Below are positions 1 to 6,607 of a stretch of 31,395 bases of DNA, in pieces. Position 1 is the stretch's first letter; each line of letters starts with the position of its first letter. The notes below the pieces were generated by a model. It was not told the origin of the DNA and did not search any database. It saw only the letters and a list, made by a program, of their open reading frames with translations. The stretch comes from SFWF01 sp964599835. Lineage in GTDB: Bacteria; Bacillota; Clostridia; Oscillospirales; Acutalibacteraceae. The position numbers and the translations under genes were made by a program. The stretch is from contig CAZRHF010000010.1 of NCBI GenBank assembly GCA_964599835.1, positions 1 to 31,395 of the forward strand, in the 5' to 3' direction.

Positions 1-51
1 GCTACCACTAGAACCTGAATCTAGCGCGTCTGCCTATTCCGCCACATCCGC
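1..51 (-). tRNA. tRNA-Leu (anticodon CAG), 3' part outside the window
   Basis: The reverse complement starts with an acceptor strand GCGGATG at position 51, followed by a D-arm (TGGCGGAATAGGCAGACGC) and an anticodon arm with stem CTAGA/TCTAG around the 7-nt loop TTCAGGT. The anticodon is CAG, which reads the leucine codon CUG. The long D-loop and the start of a variable arm (GTGGTAGC) fit a class II leucine tRNA. The variable arm remainder, T-arm and 3' acceptor strand lie beyond the left edge. A consensus promoter sits about 100 bases upstream at 151-179. Confidence 0.93.
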
Positions 52-150
52 ATATTAATTTTTTATCCTCTGGTTTTTACACGGCGAGGACTACCGAGGC
101 GGGGCTTACCTTCGGTTAAAAACTTACTTTCAGCCTGATCCGCAAAGAGT

Positions 151-179
151 ATTATACATTTTTCTGCCCTTCTTGTCAA
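151..179 (-). promoter_or_regulatory. Sigma-A promoter for tRNA-Leu
   Basis: On the minus strand a perfect TTGACA (174-179) is separated by 17 bases from a perfect TATAAT (151-156). The expected start near position 144 leaves a leader of about 93 nt before the tRNA. The -35 box lies inside an imperfect inverted repeat (GCCCTT/AAGGGC arms, about 168-195) just after the ruvX stop codon. No U-tract follows that hairpin, so ruvX transcripts may also read into the tRNA. Confidence 0.85.
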
Positions 180-199
180 GAGACAAAAAAGGGCAAAGT

Positions 200-622
200 T
201 TATTTCTTTTGGTTACGTCTGAAGCCGAGGTAATCCTCAAGGATCATAACCGCGGCCACGGCATCAACCGTTTGTTTGCGTTTTTTACCGCGGGTATCGT
301 TCATATTAAGAACGGTGTGTGCCGAAACGGTGGTACAGCGCTCGTCCCACATAATAACTTCAATTCCGGAGATAGCGGCAATTTTATCGGCGACGGTGCG
401 ACACTCCTCGGCTCTGAAGCCCTCACTTCCGTCCATATTTTTGGGAAGTCCCGCAACGATAAGCTCCGCTCCCAGCTCTTTGGCCTTGGCGGCAACCTTC
501 TCCGCAAGTCTATCCTCATTATATTCGTTTATAACACAGCTTGGAAAAGCAAAGCTTTCGCCACCGTCACTTACCGCGATGCCTGTTCTGGCCTTGCCGA
601 GATCCACCGACATAATTATCAT
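200..622 (-). CDS. ruvX: YqgF/RuvX family RNase H-fold nuclease (16S rRNA maturation / putative Holliday junction resolvase)
   Basis: This 140-residue protein matches the usual length of YqgF/RuvX. It opens with the RNase H-fold motif MSVDLGKARTGIAVSD, carrying the first catalytic aspartate, and contains VAGLPKNMDGSEG and the WDERCTTVSA motif with the second acidic residue; TVDAVAAVMILEDYL near the end carries the last aspartate. Family members act in the cytoplasm on structured nucleic acid; E. coli YqgF is needed for 16S rRNA 5'-end processing, and a resolvase role has been proposed. The ATG at 622 has an AGAGGA ribosome binding site located in the last codons of the upstream phosphatase gene, 3 nt away, so the two are one operon; an in-frame ATG at 613 is an alternative. 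The family call is secure; which activity dominates here is not visible from sequence. Confidence 0.94.
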   Translation of the reverse strand: MIIMSVDLGKARTGIAVSDGGESFAFPSCVINEYNEDRLAEKVAAKAKELGAELIVAGLPKNMDGSEGFRAEECRTVADKIAAISGIEVIMWDERCTTVSAHTVLNMNDTRGKKRKQTVDAVAAVMILEDYLGFRRNQKK

Positions 623-625
623 ATA

Positions 626-1285
626 TTATTCCTCTTCTTCCCAGAGTCTCGTTACGTCATGCATAAAATCGCCCGGGATATGGCTGTTGTCGTTAAAGTA
701 TTTAACGTCGAATTTGCCGTCTTCATATTCCATATAGGCGACGGCGGTATTGTTAGACCAGGGGATCTCTATAAGCCGCTCGATATCACCCAGCACAAGA
801 TAACAAATAAGGCATTTCGTAACCGCACCGTGGGAGGCGATAAGTATGGTCTTACCTTCGTTTTCGGGGTCCTCGGCCACCTTGTGGATAGCCTTTTTTG
901 CCCTTTCGTAGACCATACGCATAGGCTCGCCCTTATCGGGGGCGAAATTCTGCGGCTCCTCCTGCCAGATGCGTTCCAGCTCGGCGTAATCGGAAAATAT
1001 CTTTTTAAAGGTCATACCCTCGACGATCCCGCCGTGTATCTCGGTGAAATCGGGGTCGGGAATAACCTCGATGCCCTTTCCGTCCACAGCGGCAAGGGCG
1101 GTCTTATAAGCTCTCTTAAGCGGAGAGGCGATGGCTTTATCAATATGAACGTCCTTAAAGCGTTCCTTTAAATATTCAAGCTGCTTTCTTCCGGTATCGC
1201 TTACGTCGCAGTCGGTAGAGCCCTGAAAGATCTTAGCCTTATTTCCCTCGGCCTCACAGTGCCGTATAAAATAAATTTTAACCAA
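626..1285 (-). CDS. Histidine phosphatase family protein (phosphoglycerate mutase-like), TTG start
   Basis: The protein begins KIYFIRHCEAEGN, the RHG-type phosphate pocket with Cys in place of the usual Gly; His9 is the predicted phospho-histidine. Other family marks are SDTGRKQ, ASPLKRAYKTA, a central Glu region (FTEIHGGIVEGM) and the second catalytic His in SHGAVTKC. Length, about 219 residues, is normal for small-molecule histidine phosphatases, but the substrate cannot be read from sequence. Start choice: an upstream in-frame ATG at 1306 overlaps the promoter -10 box, so it cannot be transcribed from that promoter. The TTG at 1285 follows a good GAGAGGTG ribosome binding site 6 nt away and gives the canonical short N-terminus. 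It is the first gene of an operon with ruvX. Alternatives are alpha-ribazole phosphatase-like or broad phosphatases of the same fold. Confidence 0.9.
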   Translation of the reverse strand: MVKIYFIRHCEAEGNKAKIFQGSTDCDVSDTGRKQLEYLKERFKDVHIDKAIASPLKRAYKTALAAVDGKGIEVIPDPDFTEIHGGIVEGMTFKKIFSDYAELERIWQEEPQNFAPDKGEPMRMVYERAKKAIHKVAEDPENEGKTILIASHGAVTKCLICYLVLGDIERLIEIPWSNNTAVAYMEYEDGKFDVKYFNDNSHIPGDFMHDVTRLWEEEE

Positions 1286-1304
1286 AACTGTCACCTCTCG
1301 GAGC

Positions 1305-1333
1305 ATTATACACTATTTTTTGCTTTTTTTCAA
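1305..1333 (-). promoter_or_regulatory. Sigma-A promoter of the phosphatase-ruvX operon
   Basis: TTGAAA (1328-1333), a 17-base A-rich spacer and a perfect TATAAT (1305-1310) on the minus strand. Initiation is expected near 1298, leaving a leader of only about 13 nt before the TTG start at 1285. This decides the start codon of the phosphatase gene. Confidence 0.83.
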
Positions 1334-1342
1334 CTTGATATA

Positions 1343-1371
1343 TTGTTTTTTTCGGTGAAAAGTGATATCAT
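1343..1371 (+). promoter_or_regulatory. Probable promoter of the IIC-like/nth/tcdA operon
   Basis: TTGTTT (1343-1348), a 17-base spacer and TATCAT (1366-1371), followed 25 nt later by an AAGGAAGGA ribosome binding site. It is back to back with the divergent phosphatase promoter, with about 10 bases between the two -35 boxes. It is weaker than most other promoters in the window. Confidence 0.55.
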
Positions 1372-1402
1372 ATTTTCATAAAAAAGAAGGAAGGAAACAC
1401 AA

Positions 1403-2437
1403 ATGATAAAAAAGTATTTATCACGGGTTTTTATTGACGGCCTTTCGGGAATGGCGTCGGGGCTTTTCGCCACCCTTATAATCGGTACCATTATCGGTCA
1501 GGTCGGAAATCTTATCGGCGGAACGGTCGGCGAGTACCTCTCCCATATTGCCATTTTAGCCAAGACCCTTACGGGTGCGGGAATAGGCGTCGGCGTTGCC
1601 TGCAAGCTGGGTGCTTCTCCTCTTGTGACTGTCTCTTCCGCAGTCGTAGGCTTTATCGGCGCCTTTACGGATCTTGCAAGCTTTGCCTTGGGAAGACCGG
1701 GTGAGCCGCTCGGAGCTTTTATTGCCGCCTACGTAGCCGTTGAGGTCGGCTCCCTTGTTTCGGGAAAGACCAAGGCTGATATAATAATAACCCCTCTTGT
1801 TTCGATCCTTTCGGGAAGCCTTGCCGCCTTCCTCATCGGTCCTCCCATATCCGAGCTTATGTCCTGGATAGGAAGCATCGTTAACCAAAACGTTGAAGCC
1901 AATCCCATAATCGGCGGAATGATCGTTTCGGTGGTAATGGGAATCTGTCTCACTCTGCCCATATCCTCTGCCGCCATCGGCGTTACCTTAGGCCTTTCGG
2001 GTCTTGCGGCAGGCGCCGCCGTCGTCGGCTGTTGCTGTAATATGGTGGGATTTGCCGTCGCTTCATTCAGAGAAAACAAATGGGGCGGTCTCTTCTCTCA
2101 GGGAATCGGCACTTCTATGATCCAGATGCCCAACATCGTCCGTCATCCTCTTATCTGGATCCCCGCAATACTTTCAAGCGCGATCTTAGGCCCCATAGCG
2201 GCGGCGGTACTGAAAATGCCCTGCTCCCCCTCGGGCTCGGGAATGGGAACCTCGGGACTTGTAGGTCCCCTCGAGACCTATTTCACCATGATCGGAGCAG
2301 GAACCGACGCAGGCCTTGCGATCCTTGAGATCGTAGCTATACAGATCATACTTCCCGCTATGCTCTCCCTTGCCATCAGTGAGGCAATGCGAAAGATCGG
2401 CTGGATCAAAAAAGGCGATATGAGGCTTACGGTATAA
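1403..2437 (+). CDS. PTS_EIIC_2-type membrane protein (PTS IIC-like transporter)
   Basis: A 344-residue, very hydrophobic protein with about eight to ten predicted membrane segments and many Gly-rich turns (LSGMASGLFATLIIGTIIG, TGAGIGVGVACKLGASP). This pattern, with the conserved C-terminal MPCSPSGSGMGTSGLVGP segment, fits the PTS_EIIC_2 family (PF13303), whose members resemble the sugar-translocating subunit of phosphotransferase systems but often occur without IIA or IIB partners. No IIA, IIB, HPr or sugar enzyme is adjacent here, so the substrate is unknown and phosphorylation-coupled transport is doubtful. The ATG follows a strong GGAAGGA site. The stop codon overlaps the nth start (TAATG), so translation is coupled with the DNA-repair gene downstream. 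Family assignment comes from recalled sequence pattern, not a search. Confidence 0.78.
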   Translation: MIKKYLSRVFIDGLSGMASGLFATLIIGTIIGQVGNLIGGTVGEYLSHIAILAKTLTGAGIGVGVACKLGASPLVTVSSAVVGFIGAFTDLASFALGRPGEPLGAFIAAYVAVEVGSLVSGKTKADIIITPLVSILSGSLAAFLIGPPISELMSWIGSIVNQNVEANPIIGGMIVSVVMGICLTLPISSAAIGVTLGLSGLAAGAAVVGCCCNMVGFAVASFRENKWGGLFSQGIGTSMIQMPNIVRHPLIWIPAILSSAILGPIAAAVLKMPCSPSGSGMGTSGLVGPLETYFTMIGAGTDAGLAILEIVAIQIILPAMLSLAISEAMRKIGWIKKGDMRLTV

Positions 2438-3069
2438 TGACTAAAAAACAGCTTGCGATACTTTCGGTGGAGGGACTGAAAAAAGAATATCCCGACGCCA
2501 TTTGCTCCCTTGATTACAGCGACCCTTTTCAGCTTCTTGTGGCTACCCGCCTTTCGGCGCAGTGCACCGATGCCAGGGTAAATATGGTAACTCCTGCTCT
2601 TTTCGCCGCTTTCCCCACCGCCGAGGCTATGGCCGATGCCGGGCTTTCCGAGGTGGAGGAGCTTATTAAGACCTGCGGTCTTTATAAAACCAAGGCCAAG
2701 GACCTTATCGGAATAGGTAAGGGAATCGCGGAAAACTTCGGCGGACGGGTACCCGATACCATTGAGGAGCTTCTGACCCTTCCGGGTGTGGGACGCAAGA
2801 CCGCAAATCTTGTGGTGGGCGACGTCTACGGAAAGCCCGCCGTCGTCACCGACACCCATTTTATAAGAATAGTAAACCGAATCGGACTCACTTCGCAGAA
2901 AGAGCCTGCAAAGGTAGAGGCCGAGCTGAAAAAGCTGCTTCCTCCCGAGGAATCGAACGACTTTTGTCATCGCACCGTCCTCCACGGCAGAGCGGTCTGC
3001 ACCGCAAGGCACGCATACTGTGAAAAATGCGTTCTCGCGGATATTTGTAAAAAGGTTAACGTAAAATAA
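2437..3069 (+). CDS. nth: Endonuclease III (DNA glycosylase/AP lyase)
   Basis: A 210-residue base-excision repair enzyme that removes oxidised pyrimidines and cleaves abasic sites. The helix-hairpin-helix motif LPGVGRKTAN contains the catalytic Lys121, and VVTDTHFIR contains the catalytic Asp139; these match E. coli Lys120 and Asp138 closely in position. The C-terminus carries the four-cysteine [4Fe-4S] loop with spacing C-x6-C-x2-C-x5-C (CTARHAYCEKCVLADIC). Its ATG overlaps the stop codon of the upstream membrane protein and its own TAA overlaps the tcdA ATG, so all three genes are translationally coupled. Nothing is missing; assignment is secure. Confidence 0.96.
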   Translation: MTKKQLAILSVEGLKKEYPDAICSLDYSDPFQLLVATRLSAQCTDARVNMVTPALFAAFPTAEAMADAGLSEVEELIKTCGLYKTKAKDLIGIGKGIAENFGGRVPDTIEELLTLPGVGRKTANLVVGDVYGKPAVVTDTHFIRIVNRIGLTSQKEPAKVEAELKKLLPPEESNDFCHRTVLHGRAVCTARHAYCEKCVLADICKKVNVK

Positions 3070-3776
3070 TGAATGAGATCTTTTGTCGCACCGAGGCTAT
3101 GCTCGGCACCTCTGCTTTGGAAAAACTTAAGAATTCCCGCGTAGCTCTTTTCGGGCTTGGGGGAGTGGGCTCTGCCGCCTTTGAGGCTCTTCTTCGAAGC
3201 GGGGTCGGTACCATCGACGTCTTCGACCACGACACCGTATCCTTAAGCAATTTGAACCGTCAGCTTCTTGCTACCCTCGACACTGTGGATACCCCCAAAA
3301 CCGAGGCGGCCGAAAACCGCGGTAAAATAATTTCCCCCGGGACAAGGGTAATACCCCATAAGCTTTTCTATCTTCCCGAAAGCTCTGAAGAGATAGATAT
3401 GTCGGTATTCGACTACGTTATCGACGCGGTGGACACCGTTACGGGAAAGCTGGAAATTATCGTAAACGCCAAAAATGCGGGAGTCCCCGTTATCAGCTGT
3501 ATGGGTACGGGAAATAAGCTTGATATAACCGCACTCAGAGTTTCGGATATCTCTAAAACCGAGGGCTGTCCCTTGGCCCGCGTTATGCGTAAGGAGCTTA
3601 AAAGCAGGGGAATAACCGACCTTCCCGTGGTGTGGTCGGACGAAAAGCCCTTTGCCGCCGCTCCTACGGGAGAGCTTAAGGGAGACCGTCCCGCCCCTGC
3701 CAGCGCAATTTTCGTTCCCGCCGCCGCGGGACTTATCCTTGCGGCCGAAGCGGTAAAGCATATTTCGGGAAAATAA
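3069..3776 (+). CDS. tcdA: tRNA threonylcarbamoyladenosine dehydratase (ThiF/E1-like)
   Basis: This 235-residue E1-like enzyme has the nucleotide-binding motif FGLGGVGS at residues 28-35, the DHDTVSLSNLNRQ segment typical of ThiF/MoeB/HesA ATPases, and the TcdA-type stretch CMGTGNKLD followed by SDISKTEGCPLARVMRK. TcdA uses ATP to cyclise the threonylcarbamoyl group of t6A37 in ANN-decoding tRNAs to ct6A. Length is slightly below E. coli TcdA (about 268) because the C-terminal region is shorter. Start and stop are coupled to nth by TAATG. The gene ends inside a short perfect inverted repeat (3764-3784) whose loop contains the stop codon. Confidence 0.93.
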   Translation: MNEIFCRTEAMLGTSALEKLKNSRVALFGLGGVGSAAFEALLRSGVGTIDVFDHDTVSLSNLNRQLLATLDTVDTPKTEAAENRGKIISPGTRVIPHKLFYLPESSEEIDMSVFDYVIDAVDTVTGKLEIIVNAKNAGVPVISCMGTGNKLDITALRVSDISKTEGCPLARVMRKELKSRGITDLPVVWSDEKPFAAAPTGELKGDRPAPASAIFVPAAAGLILAAEAVKHISGK

Positions 3777-3784
3777 TTCCCGAA
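3764..3784. repeat. 8-bp inverted repeat enclosing the tcdA stop codon
   Basis: TTCGGGAA and TTCCCGAA are separated by five bases, and the TAA stop lies in the loop. Plus-strand transcripts have an A-rich run after the stem rather than a U-tract, so a classical intrinsic terminator is not supported. It may form an RNA 3' end or stability element. Confidence 0.45.
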
Positions 3785-3859
3785 AAAATAAAAAAACCGA
3801 AAATTTTTAAAATATTTTAAAAACCCGACAGACTGCGACAAATTTCGACAAAGCCTTTG

Positions 3860-3868
3860 TGGTATAAT
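3860..3868 (+). promoter_or_regulatory. Extended -10 promoter of the SLOG gene
   Basis: TGGTATAAT is an extended -10 element (TGnTATAAT). No convincing -35 hexamer is at 16-18 bases. Upstream, CGACAAA occurs twice as a direct repeat (3836-3852), a possible activator or repressor site. An AAGGAGA ribosome binding site follows before the ATG at 3912. Confidence 0.65.
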
Positions 3869-3911
3869 GTCTGCAAAAAAAGGCAAAGCCTTATAAAAAG
3901 GAGACTTTATT

Positions 3912-4373
3912 ATGAAAAAGATCGCAGTTATAGCCCCCACCGCTGAAAATTGGGGTAGGTTCGAAAACAGTATTGAGTGCGACCGCATTTATGAGCGTAT
4001 AGAGGCGATCCTTAAAGATCACGCCCACAGCGGTACGGTCTGTCTTATGACCTCAATGAACATCGGCGTTGAGACCCTTGCCGCTACCGCCGCCCTTGCT
4101 CTGGGTAGGGATCACGCCGTCTGTCTCGAGTGTGTTATCCCATACGAGGGGCAGGCAAACGACTGGGCGGAGAGCGACCGCGACCGCTATTTCGATATCA
4201 TCGAAAAATGCGATAAGGAGACTCTGCTTCAGACCCGCTATTCCTCCTCTGCCGAGGAAAACTGCCTTTATTATACGGTCGATTCAGCTGAGGAGATAAT
4301 AACCTTCGGCGAGCTTCCCCTTAAGGCCCGCACCATCATTGCACAGTCGGGCAAGAAAATAATAAAACTGTAA
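3912..4373 (+). CDS. SLOG-superfamily protein, DUF1273/YpsA-like
   Basis: A 153-residue Rossmann-like protein. MKKIAVIAPTAENWGRFE is the first strand and loop, CLMTSMNIGVETLAATAALAL corresponds to the nucleotide-binding Gly-rich turn of SLOG/LOG-like folds, and CVIPYEGQANDWAESDRDRY resembles the IPYE-Q-x-WSExDR segment of YpsA/DUF1273 proteins. The usual G-x-A-x-G-x-D turn is altered to MNIGVET. Family proteins are thought to bind nucleotide-derived ligands, but their function is not well defined; Bacillus YpsA has been linked to cell-division and stress phenotypes. The gene is monocistronic, with its own extended -10 promoter and the terminator at 4378-4403. Confidence 0.7.
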   Translation: MKKIAVIAPTAENWGRFENSIECDRIYERIEAILKDHAHSGTVCLMTSMNIGVETLAATAALALGRDHAVCLECVIPYEGQANDWAESDRDRYFDIIEKCDKETLLQTRYSSSAEENCLYYTVDSAEEIITFGELPLKARTIIAQSGKKIIKL

Positions 4374-4377
4374 CAAA

Positions 4378-4403
4378 AAAACCTCCTGATCTCAGGAGGT
4401 TTT
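4378..4403. terminator. Bidirectional intrinsic terminator
   Basis: CCTCCTGA and TCAGGAGG pair around a 2-nt TC loop (likely opening to four bases), flanked by A-runs and T-runs. On the minus strand the stem is followed by seven Ts; on the plus strand by TTTTGATCTTATT. It closes both the SLOG gene and the NUDIX-to-TVP38 operon. Confidence 0.85.
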
Positions 4404-4407
4404 GATC

Positions 4408-5106
4408 TTATTCTTCGTTTTTGGCGGCGCGTTTTTTCATAATGAAATTATATATCAGGATTCCCGTTATGCTGACCGCACCCGTAACAGCAAAGACGAT
4501 TATACCGGAAATATAATTTCCGTTTCCGAAAAGGGAACCGCTTGCGGTAGAGGAAACCACCGACGGAATTCTTGCCAAAAGGGTTATGCACAAAAATTCC
4601 GAAAGCTTCATTCGGGTAAGGGGTACCACGTACGTAAGCAGGTCTTTAGGGGTACCGGGTATAAGGAAAAGCAGGAAGACCAGGGTGTTGAGCTTTTTTT
4701 CACTGTTTATAAAGCGTAGCTCGTTTATCTTCTGCGGGTCGACGAAAAGCTCTACCAGCTTTACGCCCCATTTCTTTATAAGCAGGAAAAGCACCGCCGA
4801 GGCCAGAGCCACCCCGATAAGGCAGAGTATAGCACCCTCGATGGGCCCGAAGGCAAGTCCCATTCCCACCTCCACGAATTCGCCGGGGATGATGGCGACA
4901 AATACCTGCAAAAACTGAATCAGCAGTGCGACCAGCCAGCCGTACCAACCGTAGCCCTCGATAAAGGCCTGAAAGCCTTCCGAGCTTTTCAGGTCGAAGA
5001 AACGGAATATCACGAAATATGCAAGCAGGCAGATCAGACCGAAAACGATGACCAGTGAGCCTATACCAAGTATTCTTTTGAGCAGAATTTTTTTCTTATC
5101 GTCCAT
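4408..5106 (-). CDS. TVP38/TMEM64 (VTT/DedA-like) membrane protein
   Basis: A 232-residue protein with an N-terminal basic stretch, a first membrane helix (ILGIGSLVIVFGLICLLAYF) and further hydrophobic segments. VVALIPGE-like VAIIPGEFVEVGMGLAFGP and IPGTPKDLLTYVVPLTRM are the hallmark re-entrant-loop motifs of the VTT domain found in YdjX/YtxB/TMEM64 proteins. Members of the wider DedA/VTT superfamily are implicated in lipid scrambling or carrier-lipid transport; the substrate here is unknown. A longer reading frame extends upstream, but the ATG at 5106 is preferred because GGAAGG lies 8 nt upstream and the next gene ends one base before. It is the last gene of the operon, ending at the bidirectional terminator. 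Confidence 0.87.
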   Translation of the reverse strand: MDDKKKILLKRILGIGSLVIVFGLICLLAYFVIFRFFDLKSSEGFQAFIEGYGWYGWLVALLIQFLQVFVAIIPGEFVEVGMGLAFGPIEGAILCLIGVALASAVLFLLIKKWGVKLVELFVDPQKINELRFINSEKKLNTLVFLLFLIPGTPKDLLTYVVPLTRMKLSEFLCITLLARIPSVVSSTASGSLFGNGNYISGIIVFAVTGAVSITGILIYNFIMKKRAAKNEE

Positions 5107-5107
5107 T

Positions 5108-5809
5108 TTAACCTTCCGTTCGGCTAAATATTTTAACAAGCGCCTCAAAGCTGTCGGCTCTGTAGGTAGGCGTGTAGGGTGCATCGGCGTCCTCGGGGGC
5201 AAAGAAGCAGGTGTCTATTCCTGCGTTTATGCCTCCAAGTATATCCGAAGACATACTGTCGCCTATAATGCAGATACGGCTTTTATCCTTTTCAGGTATC
5301 TCCTCAAAAATGCGGTCGAAGAAGAGCTTTTCGGGCTTCTTACTGCCGTATTCCTCCGAAATGAAGACTCGGTCAAAATAGGGGAGAAGGCCGCTGTTTT
5401 TAAGGCGCGAGTGCTGAACTGCGGCAAGCCCGTTGGTAACTATGTAGGTCTTGTAGCTTTGGTGAAGGGTTCTGCAAAGAGCGTCGGCGCCGGGAAGCAG
5501 ATCGGCTCGGGTAGCAAGGGTGGCCTCGTAAAAAGCGCCCATTTCACGTGGGTCGGCAGAGGAGCCCACCGCTCTGATGAACTCAGCAAATCGGAAAAGC
5601 TTTATTTCGGCCTTGGTTACCTCGCCCTTTTCGTGACGCTTCCATAGGGAGTTGTTTATGCTCGAATAAAGCTGTGCGCGCTCCTCGGAAAAGGGAATTC
5701 CGAATTTCTCGCAGGCCTTTTGTATGGAATATTTTTCGGCGGCGTAAAAATCCAAAAGGGTATTATCCGCATCTAAAAGCAGGGGCGTATATTTGTTTAA
5801 AGTACACAT
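5108..5809 (-). CDS. yjjG: YjjG-type HAD-superfamily nucleotidase
   Basis: This HAD-IA phosphatase of about 233 residues has motif I LLLDADNTLLDF (nucleophile and acid/base aspartates, with Ala-Asp-Asn in place of the commoner FDLDGT), motif II YIVTNG, the motif III lysine in YGSKKPEKLFFD, and motif IV IIGDSMSSDILGG. The DADNTLLDF form together with the helical cap matches the noncanonical pyrimidine nucleotidase family that dephosphorylates damaged or unusual nucleoside monophosphates. This suits its operon partner, a NUDIX hydrolase, although that pairing is inference. The start ATG at 5809 lies inside the 3' end of the upstream gene (13-nt overlap) and has a poor ribosome binding site, pointing to translational coupling. 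An in-frame extension upstream is judged spurious. Confidence 0.88.
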   Translation of the reverse strand: MCTLNKYTPLLLDADNTLLDFYAAEKYSIQKACEKFGIPFSEERAQLYSSINNSLWKRHEKGEVTKAEIKLFRFAEFIRAVGSSADPREMGAFYEATLATRADLLPGADALCRTLHQSYKTYIVTNGLAAVQHSRLKNSGLLPYFDRVFISEEYGSKKPEKLFFDRIFEEIPEKDKSRICIIGDSMSSDILGGINAGIDTCFFAPEDADAPYTPTYRADSFEALVKIFSRTEG

Positions 5810-6591
5810 AGGGCAAAGGTGGCGATACTCGCAAAAAGATCGGTCATTACGGGAATAAGGACCATAATTCCCGAGCAACCGCCCCTGAGAGCTATGCGCT
5901 GTTTTTCAGGGATAACGTTTTCGGTATCGGCTTTGATTTTTTTAATATCGGCTACCGCCTTGTTTTTATAGATATAAAGGGCAAAAAGGCTCGTTACCGC
6001 AGGCACCGAAAGGTTACCGACGTACCTGCCTATAAGCGAAACCGCAGGATTGAAGCTTTTTTCAAAGGCAAACAGCAGACCGTTCAGAGCCTCGTTTACC
6101 GCGGCAGGGTCGGTGTAGGAGGCGGGGTCCTTAAGCAGGTCTCCCATAAGACCGAAGATGCCGTCGACGTAGGCGGTGTAGACGTTGTAGTTAAGTGCCA
6201 GGTCGGCTCCGGTAAGTAAAAGCCCGCAAAGCAGAAAAATACTTCCCACCTTGGGCATTTTGCGCCAGAAAAACCATATAGCCGTTCCGAAAAATCCGAA
6301 GAACAAGCCGAGAAGAAGCACGGGGACGCAGGTGGCTATCTTTTGTCCCGTGGCCTCCATACGCAGGAATTTCGGTATGAATTTTTGCGGTCTTTTTCCC
6401 ACGTAAAGACTCATATCGCCGAGGGATATGCCGTCGATCTCGGGCTCGGTCACCCCGTTTTTCGGTGCCTCGTCCCGGGGGGGATAATTGTAACGCCTGT
6501 CTACCACGGGAAGCATGGCGCCGCAGTATTTGCAAAAAACGTAATTACCCTCGTTTTCGGTAGAGCATTTAAGACAGATCTTTTTATCCAT
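5797..6591 (-). CDS. Zinc-ribbon membrane protein of unknown function
   Basis: A 264-residue protein that opens with a zinc ribbon (C6-x2-C9, C20-x2-C23: ICLKC and FCKYCG), followed by a polar linker, then a conserved-looking segment ending GTAIWFFWRKMPKVGS and about four membrane helices. The W-x-x-x-RKM pattern just before a membrane segment resembles the DUF2628-like region of its upstream neighbour (GAWLAYRKMYKES), suggesting the two are related members of one family. Start: ATG 6591 follows AAAGGA by about 6 nt; the upstream extension is out of context. It is the third gene of the NUDIX operon and overlaps the nucleotidase by 13 nt. Function unknown; a membrane sensor or scaffold is conceivable but unsupported. 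Confidence 0.72.
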   Translation of the reverse strand: MDKKICLKCSTENEGNYVFCKYCGAMLPVVDRRYNYPPRDEAPKNGVTEPEIDGISLGDMSLYVGKRPQKFIPKFLRMEATGQKIATCVPVLLLGLFFGFFGTAIWFFWRKMPKVGSIFLLCGLLLTGADLALNYNVYTAYVDGIFGLMGDLLKDPASYTDPAAVNEALNGLLFAFEKSFNPAVSLIGRYVGNLSVPAVTSLFALYIYKNKAVADIKKIKADTENVIPEKQRIALRGGCSGIMVLIPVMTDLFASIATFALCVL

Positions 6592-6607
6592 AGCTATCCT
6601 TTCAGGG

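Noticed and set aside
173..1171. 332-residue plus-strand reading frame opposite ruvX and the phosphatase gene
   Set aside because: It covers two well-supported minus-strand genes in antisense, has no ribosome binding site and no recognisable motif; it reflects codon bias of the real genes.
3764..3784. Intrinsic terminator after tcdA
   Set aside because: The stem is good but an A-rich run, not a T-run, follows on the plus strand, and none follows on the minus strand.
5107..5202. N-terminal extension of the TVP38 protein to 5202
   Set aside because: It overlaps the end of the nucleotidase gene and has no ribosome site, while ATG 5106 has GGAAGG at proper distance and starts with a typical MDDKKK segment.
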